DNA from: Sipunculus nudus
Lineage: Eukaryota > Annelida > Sipuncula > Golfingiida > Sipunculidae
Length of the DNA stretch: 64,000 bases
NCBI GenBank assembly: GCA_026874595.1
Contig: JAPPUL010000069.1
Location: 1,880,001-1,944,000 of the forward strand
Direction of reading: 5' to 3'
Part shown: positions 9,081 to 18,721 of the stretch, one piece after another
How the letters are laid out: each line of letters begins with the position of its first letter
Position numbering within the stretch: the stretch's first letter is position 1
Notes under the pieces: generated by a model
Database searches by the model: none
The model's input: the letters and a program-made list of their open reading frames with translations, nothing else
What the model was told of the DNA's origin: nothing
Program-made: the position numbers and the translations under genes

Positions 9081-9794
9081 ATGGAGGCTAGATACAAGAG
9101 AATATTAGTTAAGATGAGCGGTGAGGCGCTTATGGGAGAGAGGAGTCATGGTACGGATGAGAAGGTTCTAAAGTATCTAGCAGAAGAGATAAAGGGAATT
9201 GTTGAACTTGGCATTGAATGTGGGATAGTAATAGGCGGTGGCAATATATGCCGCGGATATGAGTATGCAGGAGATATGGTAGAACGTACAAGTGCAGATT
9301 ATATAGGTATGCTAGCAACAATTATGAATTCGTTAATATTACAATCAAGTTTAACAAATATAGGTATAAAAGCAAGTATTCAATCAGGGCTTGAGATAAA
9401 ACCGATATCAAAACTATTCTCATCAAAAGAAGCAATAGAGGAATTAGAATCCAACAAAGTATTAATTCTTGGAGGAGGTACAGGAAACCCATATTTCACA
9501 ACAGACACGGCAGGGGTTTTAAGAGCGTTAGAATTAAAAGCTGACATACTGATAAAGGCAACGAAAGTTGATGGCATATATAGTGCAGATCCAAATCTAG
9601 ACACAAATGCAATAAAGTATGAAAATATAAGTTATTCTGAATACCTAGATAAGAGTCTTAAGGTAATGGATAAAACAGCAGTATCTCTTTGCCAGGAGAA
9701 TGAATTACCTGTATTAATACTAGATATGCTAAAGAGAGGGAATATAAAGGCGGCTTTAAAAGGTAATGCAGTTGGCAGTATAATAGGCTTTTAG
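9081..9794 (+). CDS. pyrH: Uridylate kinase
   Basis: PyrH phosphorylates UMP to UDP in pyrimidine nucleotide synthesis. Motifs of the amino-acid-kinase fold are present: KMSGEAL at the start, IGGGNICRG, and LGGGTGNPYFTTDTA. The length of about 237 aa is standard. ATG 9081 is preferred because AGGTGA (9067-9072) is well spaced. TTG 9078 and GTG 9069 (overlapping tsf) are alternatives. It follows tsf directly, as in most proteobacteria. Confidence 0.96.
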   Translation: MEARYKRILVKMSGEALMGERSHGTDEKVLKYLAEEIKGIVELGIECGIVIGGGNICRGYEYAGDMVERTSADYIGMLATIMNSLILQSSLTNIGIKASIQSGLEIKPISKLFSSKEAIEELESNKVLILGGGTGNPYFTTDTAGVLRALELKADILIKATKVDGIYSADPNLDTNAIKYENISYSEYLDKSLKVMDKTAVSLCQENELPVLILDMLKRGNIKAALKGNAVGSIIGF

Positions 9795-9865
9795 ATTAAT
9801 GTTAATAATAAATTAAATAATTTTAAAGTAGCTTGATAAAACTAAATATAGAGAGGACAAGTTGA

Positions 9866-10438
9866 TTGGATAATGAAGATAGGCTTGAAGAGCTATACAA
9901 AGAGACAGCAAATAAAATGAACAAGAGGGTGGAGATTTATAAAGGGGAATTAAAACGAATCCGTACAGGCCGAGCCTCGCTTGGCATATTAGATGGTATA
10001 ATGATTGAATGTTACGGTTCTAAGATGCCGTTAAACCAAGTGGCAACACTAAGCACAGAGGATTCAAAGACGCTATTAATAGAACCTTGGGACAAATCTA
10101 ACATAAAGGACATAGAACGAGGAATATCAAGCTCAGACTTAGATATAAGTCCGCAAAGCGATGGGAATCTAATAAGATTAAAGTTTCCGCCCTTAACAGA
10201 AGAAAGGCGTCATGAGTTTGTAAAGCAAGTTAGACAAAAGGGTGAGACAAGTAAAGTTTCAATAAGAAATATACGACGTGAATCAAATGATGAATTAAAG
10301 CTGATAGAAGAAGATGGGCATATAAGTAAAGATGCTTTAAAGCATGCGCATGATAAGATACAAGAGATTACAACAAAATATATAGAAAAGATATCAGAAC
10401 TAACAAAAAACAAAGACGATGATATAATGAAGATCTAA
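9866..10438 (+). CDS. frr: Ribosome recycling factor
   Basis: RRF splits post-termination ribosomes together with EF-G. The 190-aa protein has the conserved RTGRASLGILDGI segment near residues 33-45, the central beta domain (LLIEPWDKSNIKDIERGI) and the C-terminal helices (RRESNDELK). The start is TTG at 9866 with AGAGGA 8 bases upstream. It sits 71 bases after pyrH in the translation cluster. Confidence 0.96.
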   Translation: MDNEDRLEELYKETANKMNKRVEIYKGELKRIRTGRASLGILDGIMIECYGSKMPLNQVATLSTEDSKTLLIEPWDKSNIKDIERGISSSDLDISPQSDGNLIRLKFPPLTEERRHEFVKQVRQKGETSKVSIRNIRRESNDELKLIEEDGHISKDALKHAHDKIQEITTKYIEKISELTKNKDDDIMKI

Positions 10439-10466
10439 TTATATAAGGTATTAATGAGTGTAAAAG

Positions 10467-11192
10467 TTGATTCAGCAAGTTGATTCAGAAGGAAGGCCTA
10501 ATCACGTAGCAATAATAATGGATGGAAATAAGAGGTGGGCAGTCAAAAACAACACATCTGTATTAAATGGGCACAGACGTGGTCTTGATAGAGCAATAGA
10601 TATACTTAAATGCTGCAATAAGTTATCTATAAAGATCTTATCATTATTTGCATTTTCTGCTGATAACTGGAGGCGTTCTGAAGATGAGATCAAAGCGCTA
10701 ATGCATTTGTTTAAATACTTTTATAGGAATAAATTTGATATACTAGTTAGGAACGGGATTCGTCTATTACACAGTGGAAGTCAAGATAGGCTTAAAAAAG
10801 AAACAAGGCAAATGCTTGAAACTATGGTGGAAAAGACAAAGGACAATGGAAACGGCATATTAAATATAGCGTTTAATTATAGTGGGAGGGAAGAGATAGT
10901 GCATGCGACAAACAAAATAGTAGCTGCTATAAGAGAAGATAAAGGAATTAAATATCCGATAGATGAAAAGACGTTCAAAGAGAATTTATTTAATCCGGAG
11001 TTACCCTACCCTGAGTTATTAATAAGAACGAGCGGAGAGCAGCGGATAAGCAACTTTTTATTATGGCAGATGGCATATACTGAACTATACTTTACAGATG
11101 TACTTTGGCCAGATTTCACAGAAGAAGAATTTATAGAGGCATTAAATGATTATAAAAAGCGAGAAAGGAGGTTTGGGGGACGGATTGAGTGA
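10467..11192 (+). CDS. uppS: Isoprenyl transferase (undecaprenyl diphosphate synthase)
   Basis: UppS makes the C55 lipid carrier for peptidoglycan from farnesyl diphosphate and IPP. Conserved blocks are HVAIIMDGNKRWA (usually DGNGRWA), FAFSADNWRR, NIAFNYSGREEI, LIRTSGEQRISNFLLWQ and ELYFTDVLWPDF. The length of 241 aa is normal. The likely start is TTG at 10467, without a clear ribosome site. The end overlaps cdsA by 8 bases (TTGAGTGA), suggesting translational coupling. Confidence 0.95.
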   Translation: MIQQVDSEGRPNHVAIIMDGNKRWAVKNNTSVLNGHRRGLDRAIDILKCCNKLSIKILSLFAFSADNWRRSEDEIKALMHLFKYFYRNKFDILVRNGIRLLHSGSQDRLKKETRQMLETMVEKTKDNGNGILNIAFNYSGREEIVHATNKIVAAIREDKGIKYPIDEKTFKENLFNPELPYPELLIRTSGEQRISNFLLWQMAYTELYFTDVLWPDFTEEEFIEALNDYKKRERRFGGRIE

Positions 11193-12063
11193 AGGCGTAA
11201 AAAGAGTATTTACAAGTCTTATTGGGCTTCCTGTATTACTATTCTCATTATTTTATAGCGGGATAGAGGGATATATCCTATTCTTTTTACTAATGTTGTT
11301 TGTGTCATTCATGATGGGACGAGAGCTATTAACAATAATAGATGTGCAGGGAATAAGAGCATATAATAAATTAATCCTAACAACGATAGTATTAATAGTA
11401 ACATGTTGCTATTTGCTTGAGATAGGATTTTCTATATTTGGGTGGTTTGAAAATAATATTAGTTTCAAACTTGGAAGAAATGATATAATACTATTTATGC
11501 TATTGGTGTCTCTGGTACTAGTATTCTTTTTAGAGATTAGGCGAGGAGATTTTAGACAATCATTTGAAGTTGCTTCTGTACATATATTCATAATTTTATA
11601 CGCATCAATTGGAATAGTATATATAATAGCAATTCAACAAGCAAACTCATGGCATTTTCTTTATATATTAGTGGTAACTTGGATGACGGATAGTGGAGCA
11701 TATTTTGCGGGAAAGTATTTAGGTAGAACAAAGTTAAATCTAAAAATAAGTCCAAATAAGACACTTGAAGGTTTTATAGGAGGGATAATATGCGGCACAG
11801 TATCTGGCGTATTACTTAAATTAATTTTTGTAAACGTTTATACCATAGAGGAATCAATTATATATAGCTATCCTTATATAATAATCGTATCATTAATATT
11901 TACACTACTTGCGATACTAGGAGACCTTGCAGAATCTTTATTAAAGCGTTCAGGAGGGGTAAAGAATGCAGATAAATACATACCGGGGCATGGGGGAATG
12001 CTTGACGTAATGGATTCTTTAATATTCAATGCTCCTATATTTTATATCTTAATAAACTTATAA
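11185..12063 (+). CDS. cdsA: Phosphatidate cytidylyltransferase
   Basis: CdsA makes CDP-diacylglycerol for phospholipid synthesis in the inner membrane. About eight hydrophobic helices are present, with the signature DSGAYFAGKYLGRTKL followed by SPNKTLEGFIGG and, near the end, GDLAESLLKRS...KYIPGHGGMLDVMDSL. The likely start is TTG at 11185, in register with the family and preceded by AAGGAGG (11165-11171) at a somewhat long distance. An in-frame ATG at 11146 would add 13 residues inside uppS. Confidence 0.94.
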   Translation: MSEGVKRVFTSLIGLPVLLFSLFYSGIEGYILFFLLMLFVSFMMGRELLTIIDVQGIRAYNKLILTTIVLIVTCCYLLEIGFSIFGWFENNISFKLGRNDIILFMLLVSLVLVFFLEIRRGDFRQSFEVASVHIFIILYASIGIVYIIAIQQANSWHFLYILVVTWMTDSGAYFAGKYLGRTKLNLKISPNKTLEGFIGGIICGTVSGVLLKLIFVNVYTIEESIIYSYPYIIIVSLIFTLLAILGDLAESLLKRSGGVKNADKYIPGHGGMLDVMDSLIFNAPIFYILINL

Positions 12064-12145
12064 TTAAAAAAAGATATAAATATATATCTAAAAGTACTAA
12101 CTTTAGCTATACTAATTCATAAAACAAAACTCAAGGGAATTTATA

Positions 12146-13270
12146 ATGATGGAACAAGAAGCTAATGAGAACACAGACAATAAAGACAAAGCCTTAAACT
12201 CAGCAATAACGCAAATTGAGAAAGAGCATGGAAAAGGGTCAGTAATCCGATTGGGGAGTAAAGAGCGCCAAAGTATTCCTTTTGTACCAACAGGAGCTCT
12301 AACGCTTGACTTAGCACTTGGAATAGGCGGAGTTCCTAAAGGTAGGATTATAGAGATATACGGACCAGAATCATCAGGTAAGACTACACTAACGTTAAAT
12401 ATATGTGCTCAAGCACAAAAACTTGGAGGTATAGTAGGCTTTATAGATGCAGAACATGCACTAGACCCATTATATGCCGAAAAGCTTGGAGTTGATGTAC
12501 AAAATTTATATGTAGCGCAACCAGATTTTGGAGAACAGGCCTTGTCTATCCTAGAGGCACTTGTAAGGAGCAAAACACTCGATGTAATAGTAATAGACAG
12601 CGTTGCAGCACTAGTTCCAAAAGCAGAGATAGATGGTAATATGGGAGATGCGCACATGGCGCTACAAGCTCGCCTAATGTCACAAGCACTAAGGAAACTA
12701 ACGGCAATAATAAACAAAAGTGGCACATGTGTAATCTTCATAAATCAGATAAGGTCTAAGGTAGGAGTAATCTTTGGCTCACCCGAGACAACAACAGGTG
12801 GGAAGGCATTAAAGTTTTATTCATCGGTAAGACTTGACATTAGACGAATTGAGACCTTAAAGAAAGGAGAAGTACCAATAGGCAATCATGTAAGGGTTAA
12901 GGTGGTAAAGAACAAGGTAGCGCCACCATTTAGGACAGCAGAATTTGACATAATGTTTGATTCAGGGATATCCTATCCTGCAACAATCCTAGAAGCTGCA
13001 GTAACAGCTTCGGTCATCAAAAAGAGCGGGACCTGGTATTCTTATAAGGAGGAGCGACTTGGACAAGGGAAAGAGAATGTAAAAGAGACTCTTAGTAAGA
13101 ATAAAGATTTGCAAGAAGAAATAGAAAAAGAGATATTAGATTATTATGATATCAAGAAGCCTAGGAGGAGAGAGCTTACCAAAGATGAAACAAAGGATGA
13201 AACAAAGGATGGGACAAAGGATGGGACAAAGGATGGGACAAAGGTAGAAAATAAGAAGAAACAAAGCTAA
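12146..13270 (+). CDS. recA: Recombinase A with repeat-bearing tail
   Basis: RecA performs homologous strand exchange and activates the SOS response. The Walker A box GPESSGKTT (about residues 72-80), [10 protein letters not shown], and the DNA-binding loops around [19 protein letters not shown] and [11 protein letters not shown] are intact. At 374 aa it is slightly longer than usual because the C-terminus ends in a Lys/Asp/Thr-rich repeat encoded by five 12-bp units. ATG 12146 was chosen. No SOS box could be confidently seen upstream. Confidence 0.97.
   Translation: MMEQEANENTDNKDKALNSAITQIEKEHGKGSVIRLGSKERQSIPFVPTGALTLDLALGIGGVPKGRIIEIYGPESSGKTTLTLNICAQAQKLGGIVGFIDAEHALDPLYAEKLGVDVQNLYVAQPDFGEQALSILEALVRSKTLDVIVIDSVAALVPKAEIDGNMGDAHMALQARLMSQALRKLTAIINKSGTCVIFINQIRSKVGVIFGSPETTTGGKALKFYSSVRLDIRRIETLKKGEVPIGNHVRVKVVKNKVAPPFRTAEFDIMFDSGISYPATILEAAVTASVIKKSGTWYSYKEERLGQGKENVKETLSKNKDLQEEIEKEILDYYDIKKPRRRELTKDETKDETKDGTKDGTKDGTKVENKKKQS
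13184..13243 (+). repeat. Five tandem 12-bp repeats in the recA 3' end
   Basis: The units are GATGAAACAAAG (twice) followed by GATGGGACAAAG (three times), exactly in frame and encoding D-E/G-T-K. Changes in copy number would alter the RecA tail by four residues per unit. Confidence 0.95.
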
Positions 13271-13292
13271 AATATAAATAGAAAAATTAGGG

Positions 13293-14336
13293 ATGCTTAT
13301 GGATAAGGTAAGAGTTGGAGTAATAGGAGCAACAGGATACACAGGAATAGAACTACTAAAATTACTCACAAAGCATCCGCATGTAAAGATAACGTATATA
13401 TCCTCAGAAAGCCAAACTGGCAAGACACTAGATAAATATAATCCCTATTTTAAAAATAGATTAGAAGAAGAGCTACGCTTTTCAAGCTATGATATAGAAA
13501 AGATAAAGTCAAGTTGCAATCTAATATTCTTCACAACCCCAAAAGGTATTGCAATGAAGCAAGCCCCAAAGTTATATAGCAGTAAAGTTAAGATTATAGA
13601 TTTAAGTGGAGATTTTAGATTAAAAACAAGTGAAGACTACCTAGAATGGTACGGAATGGAACATACCTCAAGTGAAAGTCTAAGCAAATGGACATATGGT
13701 CTTAGTGAGATATTTAGAGAAAAGATAAAAGGATGTAAATATATATCAAATCCTGGCTGCTATCCGACCTCAATACTGCTTGGGCTAATCCCATTATTAT
13801 ATGATTTTGAGACTAACGGAACAATAATATGCGATAGCAAATCCGGAGTATCAGGGAAGGGTAAACGAGTAAGTGAAGATTCGCTTTATTTTGAATGTAA
13901 TGAAAACGTGGTTGCGTACAAGTTATCCAAGCATCAACACACACCAGAAATTGAACTTGGGATAAAGCGTGCAACATCTAAGGATATAAAAGTGAGCTTT
14001 ACGCCCCATCTAATACCTATGGATAGAGGCATATTGTCAACTATGTATGTAAGTTTATCGCAAAATAAGTTTGAAATAGACGAAATGCTTGAACATTATA
14101 AAAGATTTTATGAGGGAAGTGAATTTATAAAGGTACTAGACGCTTGCCAAGGGCCTATACAAACAAAGAGAGTATCAAATACAAACGAGTGCCATATAAG
14201 CTTAAATCTAGATGAACGTACAAACACACTAAAGATAATATCAGTATTAGATAATCTAATAAAAGGTGCAGTAGGCAGTGCAATACAAAACTTTAATATA
14301 ATGCACGGATTAAAAGAAAGCACAGGACTAATATAA
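13293..14336 (+). CDS. argC: N-acetyl-gamma-glutamyl-phosphate reductase
   Basis: ArgC catalyses the third step of arginine biosynthesis, reducing N-acetylglutamyl phosphate to the semialdehyde with NADPH. The N-terminal GVIGATGYTGIELLKLL dinucleotide motif, the catalytic Cys in SNPGCYPTS (about residue 152) and KHQHTPEIE are present. The length of 347 aa is typical. ATG 13293 or ATG 13299 could be the start, both just after AGGG. No other arg genes are adjacent. Confidence 0.95.
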   Translation: MLMDKVRVGVIGATGYTGIELLKLLTKHPHVKITYISSESQTGKTLDKYNPYFKNRLEEELRFSSYDIEKIKSSCNLIFFTTPKGIAMKQAPKLYSSKVKIIDLSGDFRLKTSEDYLEWYGMEHTSSESLSKWTYGLSEIFREKIKGCKYISNPGCYPTSILLGLIPLLYDFETNGTIICDSKSGVSGKGKRVSEDSLYFECNENVVAYKLSKHQHTPEIELGIKRATSKDIKVSFTPHLIPMDRGILSTMYVSLSQNKFEIDEMLEHYKRFYEGSEFIKVLDACQGPIQTKRVSNTNECHISLNLDERTNTLKIISVLDNLIKGAVGSAIQNFNIMHGLKESTGLI

Positions 14337-14388
14337 GTGTTTATATTTAAATTAGATAGGAATAAATAATTAATTTAAGGAGCGTAAA

Positions 14389-14583
14389 ATGGGCTTATTT
14401 GATATAACGGCAACCAATATGTATATAGACTATCCATTAATGTCCTACACAAACAAAACAATGAACTTACCAAAAGCGTTAGTACAGGGCAAGACCGAGA
14501 TAAATCATACACTACTAGATATAGTCCAATTTAATGGATTAGTAGCAAAGGAAGAAGGTTCAATAATAGACATGTACGTATGA
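14389..14583 (+). CDS. Small protein of unknown function (64 aa)
   Basis: This short frame has a good AAGGAG site 8 bases before its ATG and codon use like its neighbours. The product is soluble, with no cysteine pairs or membrane segment, and begins MGLFDITATN. It lies between argC and a membrane protein, all on the plus strand. I do not recognise it. Confidence 0.55.
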   Translation: MGLFDITATNMYIDYPLMSYTNKTMNLPKALVQGKTEINHTLLDIVQFNGLVAKEEGSIIDMYV

Positions 14584-14626
14584 GGGGATAAAGTTAAAAG
14601 ATGTTACTTATTATAAATAGTAAATA

Positions 14627-15517
14627 ATGGTAAAAGACACAAAATATAGCAGTCTAGGGATATTTGGCCTTACAGGGCTTTTAGTTTTACTGGTGCTTTA
14701 TCTATATAATGTAAAGCTGGCCTTTGAAGTAACAACCTCATGGTTATTAATGCTTATAATGTTAGCTATGACATTAATGTTATGGATGCTATTTAAAGTG
14801 GCACTAATGGATGTAAAGATCCCAAAGGTAGTAAATATAATACTTATAGTGCTTTATGTTGTAGTAGTTGTAGTATCGGCAGCGATAGGTTATATGACAC
14901 AGAGTGAAGACGGTTTAAACGTTTTGCTTGATCGTAAGATACTAAAAGAGAGGGAATTAGATGAAGAATTCATAGAGTTATTTCATGCTCTTGAAATAGA
15001 TAACGGAATAAATAATGTAAGGTCTAAAGAATCAAGTTTAGGCAAGCCGACATATTTAGATTATATAATATATAAACACAAATTATGGATAAAGGAGCGA
15101 TTATTATTATATAAGAGACAGAAGGCACAGTACGCAACAGACAATAAGAAATGGGTAAGACTTTTAGACCATGCACAAAGCTATCGGAAGGGGGACTGGC
15201 AGGAGGAACTTAGAAAGATAATAGAGTCACGCCATGAAGAGTATGTAGAGTGGCTTAAGGAAGAGAGTTCAAGGCGCTATAAAATATTAAATATTCTGCT
15301 GAACGGAGGAGAAGAGGCACAAGGACTAAATAAATCCGAGGCAAGGCAATTATATAATTTATCCTATCCTGGAAAACGCTTTCCGGAAGAGAGTTGGGAA
15401 AAAGATATAAATAGTCTTATTGATGCAGGAAAGAAGGATAAAAGCCTGTTATCTAATATAATACATAATAGCGTACTGGAAGAATTTATGAGAGTCTACA
15501 TAAATACCCTACTTTGA
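14627..15517 (+). CDS. Membrane protein of unknown function (296 aa)
   Basis: Three hydrophobic helices (about residues 11-30, 38-58 and 67-90) lead into a charged, helical soluble part of about 200 residues rich in Lys, Glu, Arg and Trp. The soluble part is probably cytoplasmic by the positive-inside rule, but this is inference. No family motif was recognised. The ATG is preceded only by weak purine tracts. It may be co-transcribed with the 64-aa gene 43 bases upstream. Confidence 0.65.
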   Translation: MVKDTKYSSLGIFGLTGLLVLLVLYLYNVKLAFEVTTSWLLMLIMLAMTLMLWMLFKVALMDVKIPKVVNIILIVLYVVVVVVSAAIGYMTQSEDGLNVLLDRKILKERELDEEFIELFHALEIDNGINNVRSKESSLGKPTYLDYIIYKHKLWIKERLLLYKRQKAQYATDNKKWVRLLDHAQSYRKGDWQEELRKIIESRHEEYVEWLKEESSRRYKILNILLNGGEEAQGLNKSEARQLYNLSYPGKRFPEESWEKDINSLIDAGKKDKSLLSNIIHNSVLEEFMRVYINTLL

Positions 15518-15657
15518 TTTTTGATGAGATTTTCTAAGGTGTGGGGTCATAAAAGAAGCTAATGGGAGCGTCCTACAGCATTAAAAGGATTTAACTTGCA
15601 ATAAAAGAGGCATATAATGCCATAATGATTAAGGAATAGTAAAAGGATTTGAAGCTA

Positions 15658-15912
15658 ATGTCATTGAATGAGCGACTTGATTTTGAGGAAGGGAAAATTA
15701 ACAATGAGGAATTGTACTTAAGAACATGTGCAAGATGCGTTTATAAAGCAAATCTTGTACTGCAAAAACAAGACTATTGCCACAAATGCATAAATAATTT
15801 AAAGGTACGTATAAAGCGTAAAAAAGGGTATTCGATAGAGGAATTGTACGACTACTATAAACCCATTGATAAAAAAGATAAAAAGATAAAAAGAGAAGGA
15901 CTTCTACTATAA
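15658..15912 (+). CDS. Small zinc-ribbon-like protein
   Basis: About 84 aa. Two Cys pairs (CARC and CHKC, 18 residues apart) suggest one structural zinc site, followed by a strongly basic tail (KVRIKRKKGY and KKDKKIKREG). ATG 15658 is favoured over TTG 15649 because the AAAGGA site is 10 bases away from the former and too close to the latter. Function unknown; nucleic-acid binding is a guess from charge and zinc motif. Confidence 0.6.
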   Translation: MSLNERLDFEEGKINNEELYLRTCARCVYKANLVLQKQDYCHKCINNLKVRIKRKKGYSIEELYDYYKPIDKKDKKIKREGLLL

Positions 15913-16055
15913 AACCTATATATAATTTATAAATATATAAAAAAACTTCCTAATACTCTTTCCTAACCTTTCATTAAAACTTTCATTAAAAAGACTTCGT
16001 TAATAGATACTAAATTTATAAATTTAGTATAAAAATTAAGCAAGGACTAAGTTGA

Positions 16056-16574
16056 ATGGCTAATGAAGCAAAGAATGAAGCAAAGATAATATATCCAGGA
16101 AGTTTCGATCCCTTAACCTATGGGCATCTAGACATAATATACCGTATGGCGCCAACATTTAATAACATCATACTGGCAATAGTAGATAATCCGAGTAAAA
16201 GCTGCACATTTACAATAAAGGAGAGAGAAGTAATGCTCTCGGAGACAATATCAAACGAAAGGTTAGAAGATAAAGTATCTGTTATGAGTTTTAATGGTTT
16301 GTTAGTAGACTTTGCACAGTCGCAGGATGCTAGATTGCTGGTTCGAGGGATACGGGCTTTATCAGACTTTGAATTTGAGTTTAGAAGTTCTAGAATGAAT
16401 AAACATTTAAATAAGGAGATAGAGACAATATTCATGCTATCTTCACCTAAATACGAACATATAAGTTCAAGTATAGTAAAAGAGGTCTACAAGCTTGGCG
16501 CTGACATAAAAGAATATGTTCCAGAAAATATAATAAAACACCTTGCTGAAAAACTAAAAACTCATGATATCTAA
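16056..16574 (+). CDS. coaD: Phosphopantetheine adenylyltransferase
   Basis: CoaD makes dephospho-CoA, the penultimate step of coenzyme A synthesis. The nucleotidyltransferase motif YPGSFDPLTYGHLDII is at residues 12-27 and the second signature SSSIVKEVYKLGADIKEYVP near the C-terminus. The length of 172 aa is normal. The ATG at 16056 follows AAGGA. The DnaQ-like gene starts 9 bases after its stop. Confidence 0.95.
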   Translation: MANEAKNEAKIIYPGSFDPLTYGHLDIIYRMAPTFNNIILAIVDNPSKSCTFTIKEREVMLSETISNERLEDKVSVMSFNGLLVDFAQSQDARLLVRGIRALSDFEFEFRSSRMNKHLNKEIETIFMLSSPKYEHISSSIVKEVYKLGADIKEYVPENIIKHLAEKLKTHDI

Positions 16575-16583
16575 GAGGAATAT

Positions 16584-17198
16584 ATGTCAACTTTAGAAGA
16601 CGAATTTGTATGTTTTGATTTAGAGACTACAGGTTTGAGCTGTCGTAAAGACAGCATAATAGAAGTAGGCTGTGTAAGGTTTAGTACTAGGCAAGGCTTT
16701 ATAGATACATTTAAATCGCTAGTATATTTTGACGGAGAAATAGATGAGATTGTAATAAATCTAACAGGAATTAGAGAGACAATGCTTGTTGATTCTCCAA
16801 AAATAGATGTCGTGCTTAGGAAGTTTATACATTTTATAGGAGATACTCCCCTACTCTCTCATAACGCTCCGTTTGATGCTCGCTTTATTTCTCATGCATT
16901 ATATAACAATGCCTTGCATTATCCGAAAAACGAAATATATGATACTATAAGTATATTTAAAAAGTTGCTGCCAAACTTACCAAGCTATAAACTACAAAAT
17001 CTTAATAAGACTTTTAACATACATCCGGAAAATGCACACAGAGCCTTAGACGACGCAAAAGCAACAAGTAATTTATTCTTATTGGCTGCAAAACAAAATA
17101 GCGGCAAAAACGCATACACAAATATAAGTACCCTTACAAAGGCCATATATTTTAAAGATTACGACAAGCAAAGCCTGTTTAAAGCAAAGCCTGCTTAA
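16584..17198 (+). CDS. DnaQ-family 3'-5' exonuclease
   Basis: A DEDDh-type exonuclease of 204 aa. Exo I is FDLETTGL (about residues 10-17), Exo II is HNAPFDARF (about 94-102) and Exo III is HRALDDAKAT (about 153-162). All catalytic acids and the His are present. It could be the DNA polymerase III epsilon subunit or a free repair/RNA exonuclease; the short C-terminus cannot decide. The ATG follows AAGAGGA closely after coaD. Confidence 0.88.
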   Translation: MSTLEDEFVCFDLETTGLSCRKDSIIEVGCVRFSTRQGFIDTFKSLVYFDGEIDEIVINLTGIRETMLVDSPKIDVVLRKFIHFIGDTPLLSHNAPFDARFISHALYNNALHYPKNEIYDTISIFKKLLPNLPSYKLQNLNKTFNIHPENAHRALDDAKATSNLFLLAAKQNSGKNAYTNISTLTKAIYFKDYDKQSLFKAKPA

Positions 17199-17289
17199 TA
17201 AAATAAAAGATTTGTAAACCAAAAGATACAAATAGCAAATTAACTGTTTCTGATGACCATGTAAATAAAGAGAAAATACAGGAGTGGCA

Positions 17290-17448
17290 ATGAACTTTAA
17301 AGTGGATGAGGATGAAGAATTAAGCGGCTATGAGGTTATGCAAGACGAGTATATACCTAATAAGGATAACTTAGATAAAGAGAAGGAAGAAGTAAAGAAA
17401 GAAGATGCTAGCAATGATGAAGAAAAAGAAAAGAAAGACGATACATGA
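17290..17448 (+). CDS. Small highly acidic protein (52 aa)
   Basis: This frame is too short for most gene finders. An AGGAG site sits about 5 bases before the ATG and the frame is open for 52 codons. The product is almost wholly Asp, Glu, Lys and Asn, starting MNFKVDEDEELSGYE. The rest of the 17199-17587 interval shows nothing else. No function can be assigned. Its composition resembles the S2 tail. Confidence 0.5.
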   Translation: MNFKVDEDEELSGYEVMQDEYIPNKDNLDKEKEEVKKEDASNDEEKEKKDDT

Positions 17449-17587
17449 TTGTTTCATTTTACATGCCTTTATACTTAAAGGTTAACTAGAAAATGCTAAA
17501 TGCGTTAATTGACAACGATTGGTGTCTAAAAATATCTTAAAAAAAGATAATATAATAGTTTAAAAAAAGTTTACTTTTCTATGTAAT

Positions 17588-18721
17588 ATGGACAAAAAAG
17601 AATATAACTATATAGCCTCTCATATGCAAAATATTGACGCATCTGGGATAAGAAAAGTATTTGACCTTAGTAAAAGTCTTACAAATCCTATAAACCTAAG
17701 CATAGGAGAACCTGACTTTGATGTGCCGGATTTACTAAAAGAATATGCTTATGATGCAATACGTTCGGGGCAAAATAAATATACTCTAACTGGAGGAATG
17801 CCTAAGCTAAAGGATAAATTACTAAATCACATTGCTAAAACTAAATCTGCAAATTGTGAGGATATTATTATAGCAAGTGGCGTGTCTGGAGCTTTGTTTT
17901 TAGCTTTGTTTGTAATGCTTGATAAAGGAGATGAGGTTTTAATACCAGATCCATACTTTGTTTCCTACAAACATCTTGTAAATGTTCTTGGTGCTAAGGC
18001 GATATATTTAGACACTTATCCTGACTTTGCCTTAAGTAAGAATGTTTTAGAAGAGAGTGTTAGCCCAAAAACTAAACTCCTAATACTAAACTCGCCTGCA
18101 AACCCAACTGGTAAAGTATATACTAAAAAAGAACTTGAACTAATTGCAAGTTTTGCTAAAAAGCATAATCTATTTATATTATCAGATGAGATATATGAGG
18201 ACTTTGTATATGATGAAAAACATATATCTATAGCCTCAATCTACAAAAACACACTCATTATGTCCGGATATTCTAAAAGTCTTGCTATGACCGGATGGAG
18301 ACTTGGATATGCTTCTGGCCCAAAAGAAATAATACAAGAGATGACAAAACTACAGCAGTATACATTTGTATGTGCTCCTTCATTTGCACAAAATGTTTTA
18401 ATTAAGTCCTTAGATTATCATAATAAAGCAAAAATTGAGGCCTATAGAGAAAAACGTAACATAATTTATGATGGACTTAAAAGTCTTATATTAAATAAGC
18501 CTGAGGGGGCATTTTATGCTTTTCTTAAGATACCAGACCATTTCAAGTCCGATTATGATTTTTTTAATGCAGCTCTAAAACAAAATCTTTTACTTATACC
18601 CGGAAGTGTATTCTCAGAACAAAACAAATATATTAGAATATCATTTGCAAATGATAACGAAGTCTTAAAAAGAGGCGTTGAGATTATAAATAGCTTACAG
18701 GACAAAGATATAAGAGCTTAA
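17588..18721 (+). CDS. Class I/II PLP-dependent aminotransferase
   Basis: This 377-aa fold-type I aminotransferase resembles aspartate aminotransferases of the Ib type. Visible features are NLSIGEPDFDVP, YTLTGGMPKLK, the substrate-binding NSPANPTGKVY, SDEIYEDFVYD and the PLP-binding Lys in SGYSKSLAMTGWRLGY (about residue 231). Substrate specificity cannot be fixed from sequence alone. It has its own leader region and is followed 147 bases later by sodB. Confidence 0.9.
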   Translation: MDKKEYNYIASHMQNIDASGIRKVFDLSKSLTNPINLSIGEPDFDVPDLLKEYAYDAIRSGQNKYTLTGGMPKLKDKLLNHIAKTKSANCEDIIIASGVSGALFLALFVMLDKGDEVLIPDPYFVSYKHLVNVLGAKAIYLDTYPDFALSKNVLEESVSPKTKLLILNSPANPTGKVYTKKELELIASFAKKHNLFILSDEIYEDFVYDEKHISIASIYKNTLIMSGYSKSLAMTGWRLGYASGPKEIIQEMTKLQQYTFVCAPSFAQNVLIKSLDYHNKAKIEAYREKRNIIYDGLKSLILNKPEGAFYAFLKIPDHFKSDYDFFNAALKQNLLLIPGSVFSEQNKYIRISFANDNEVLKRGVEIINSLQDKDIRA

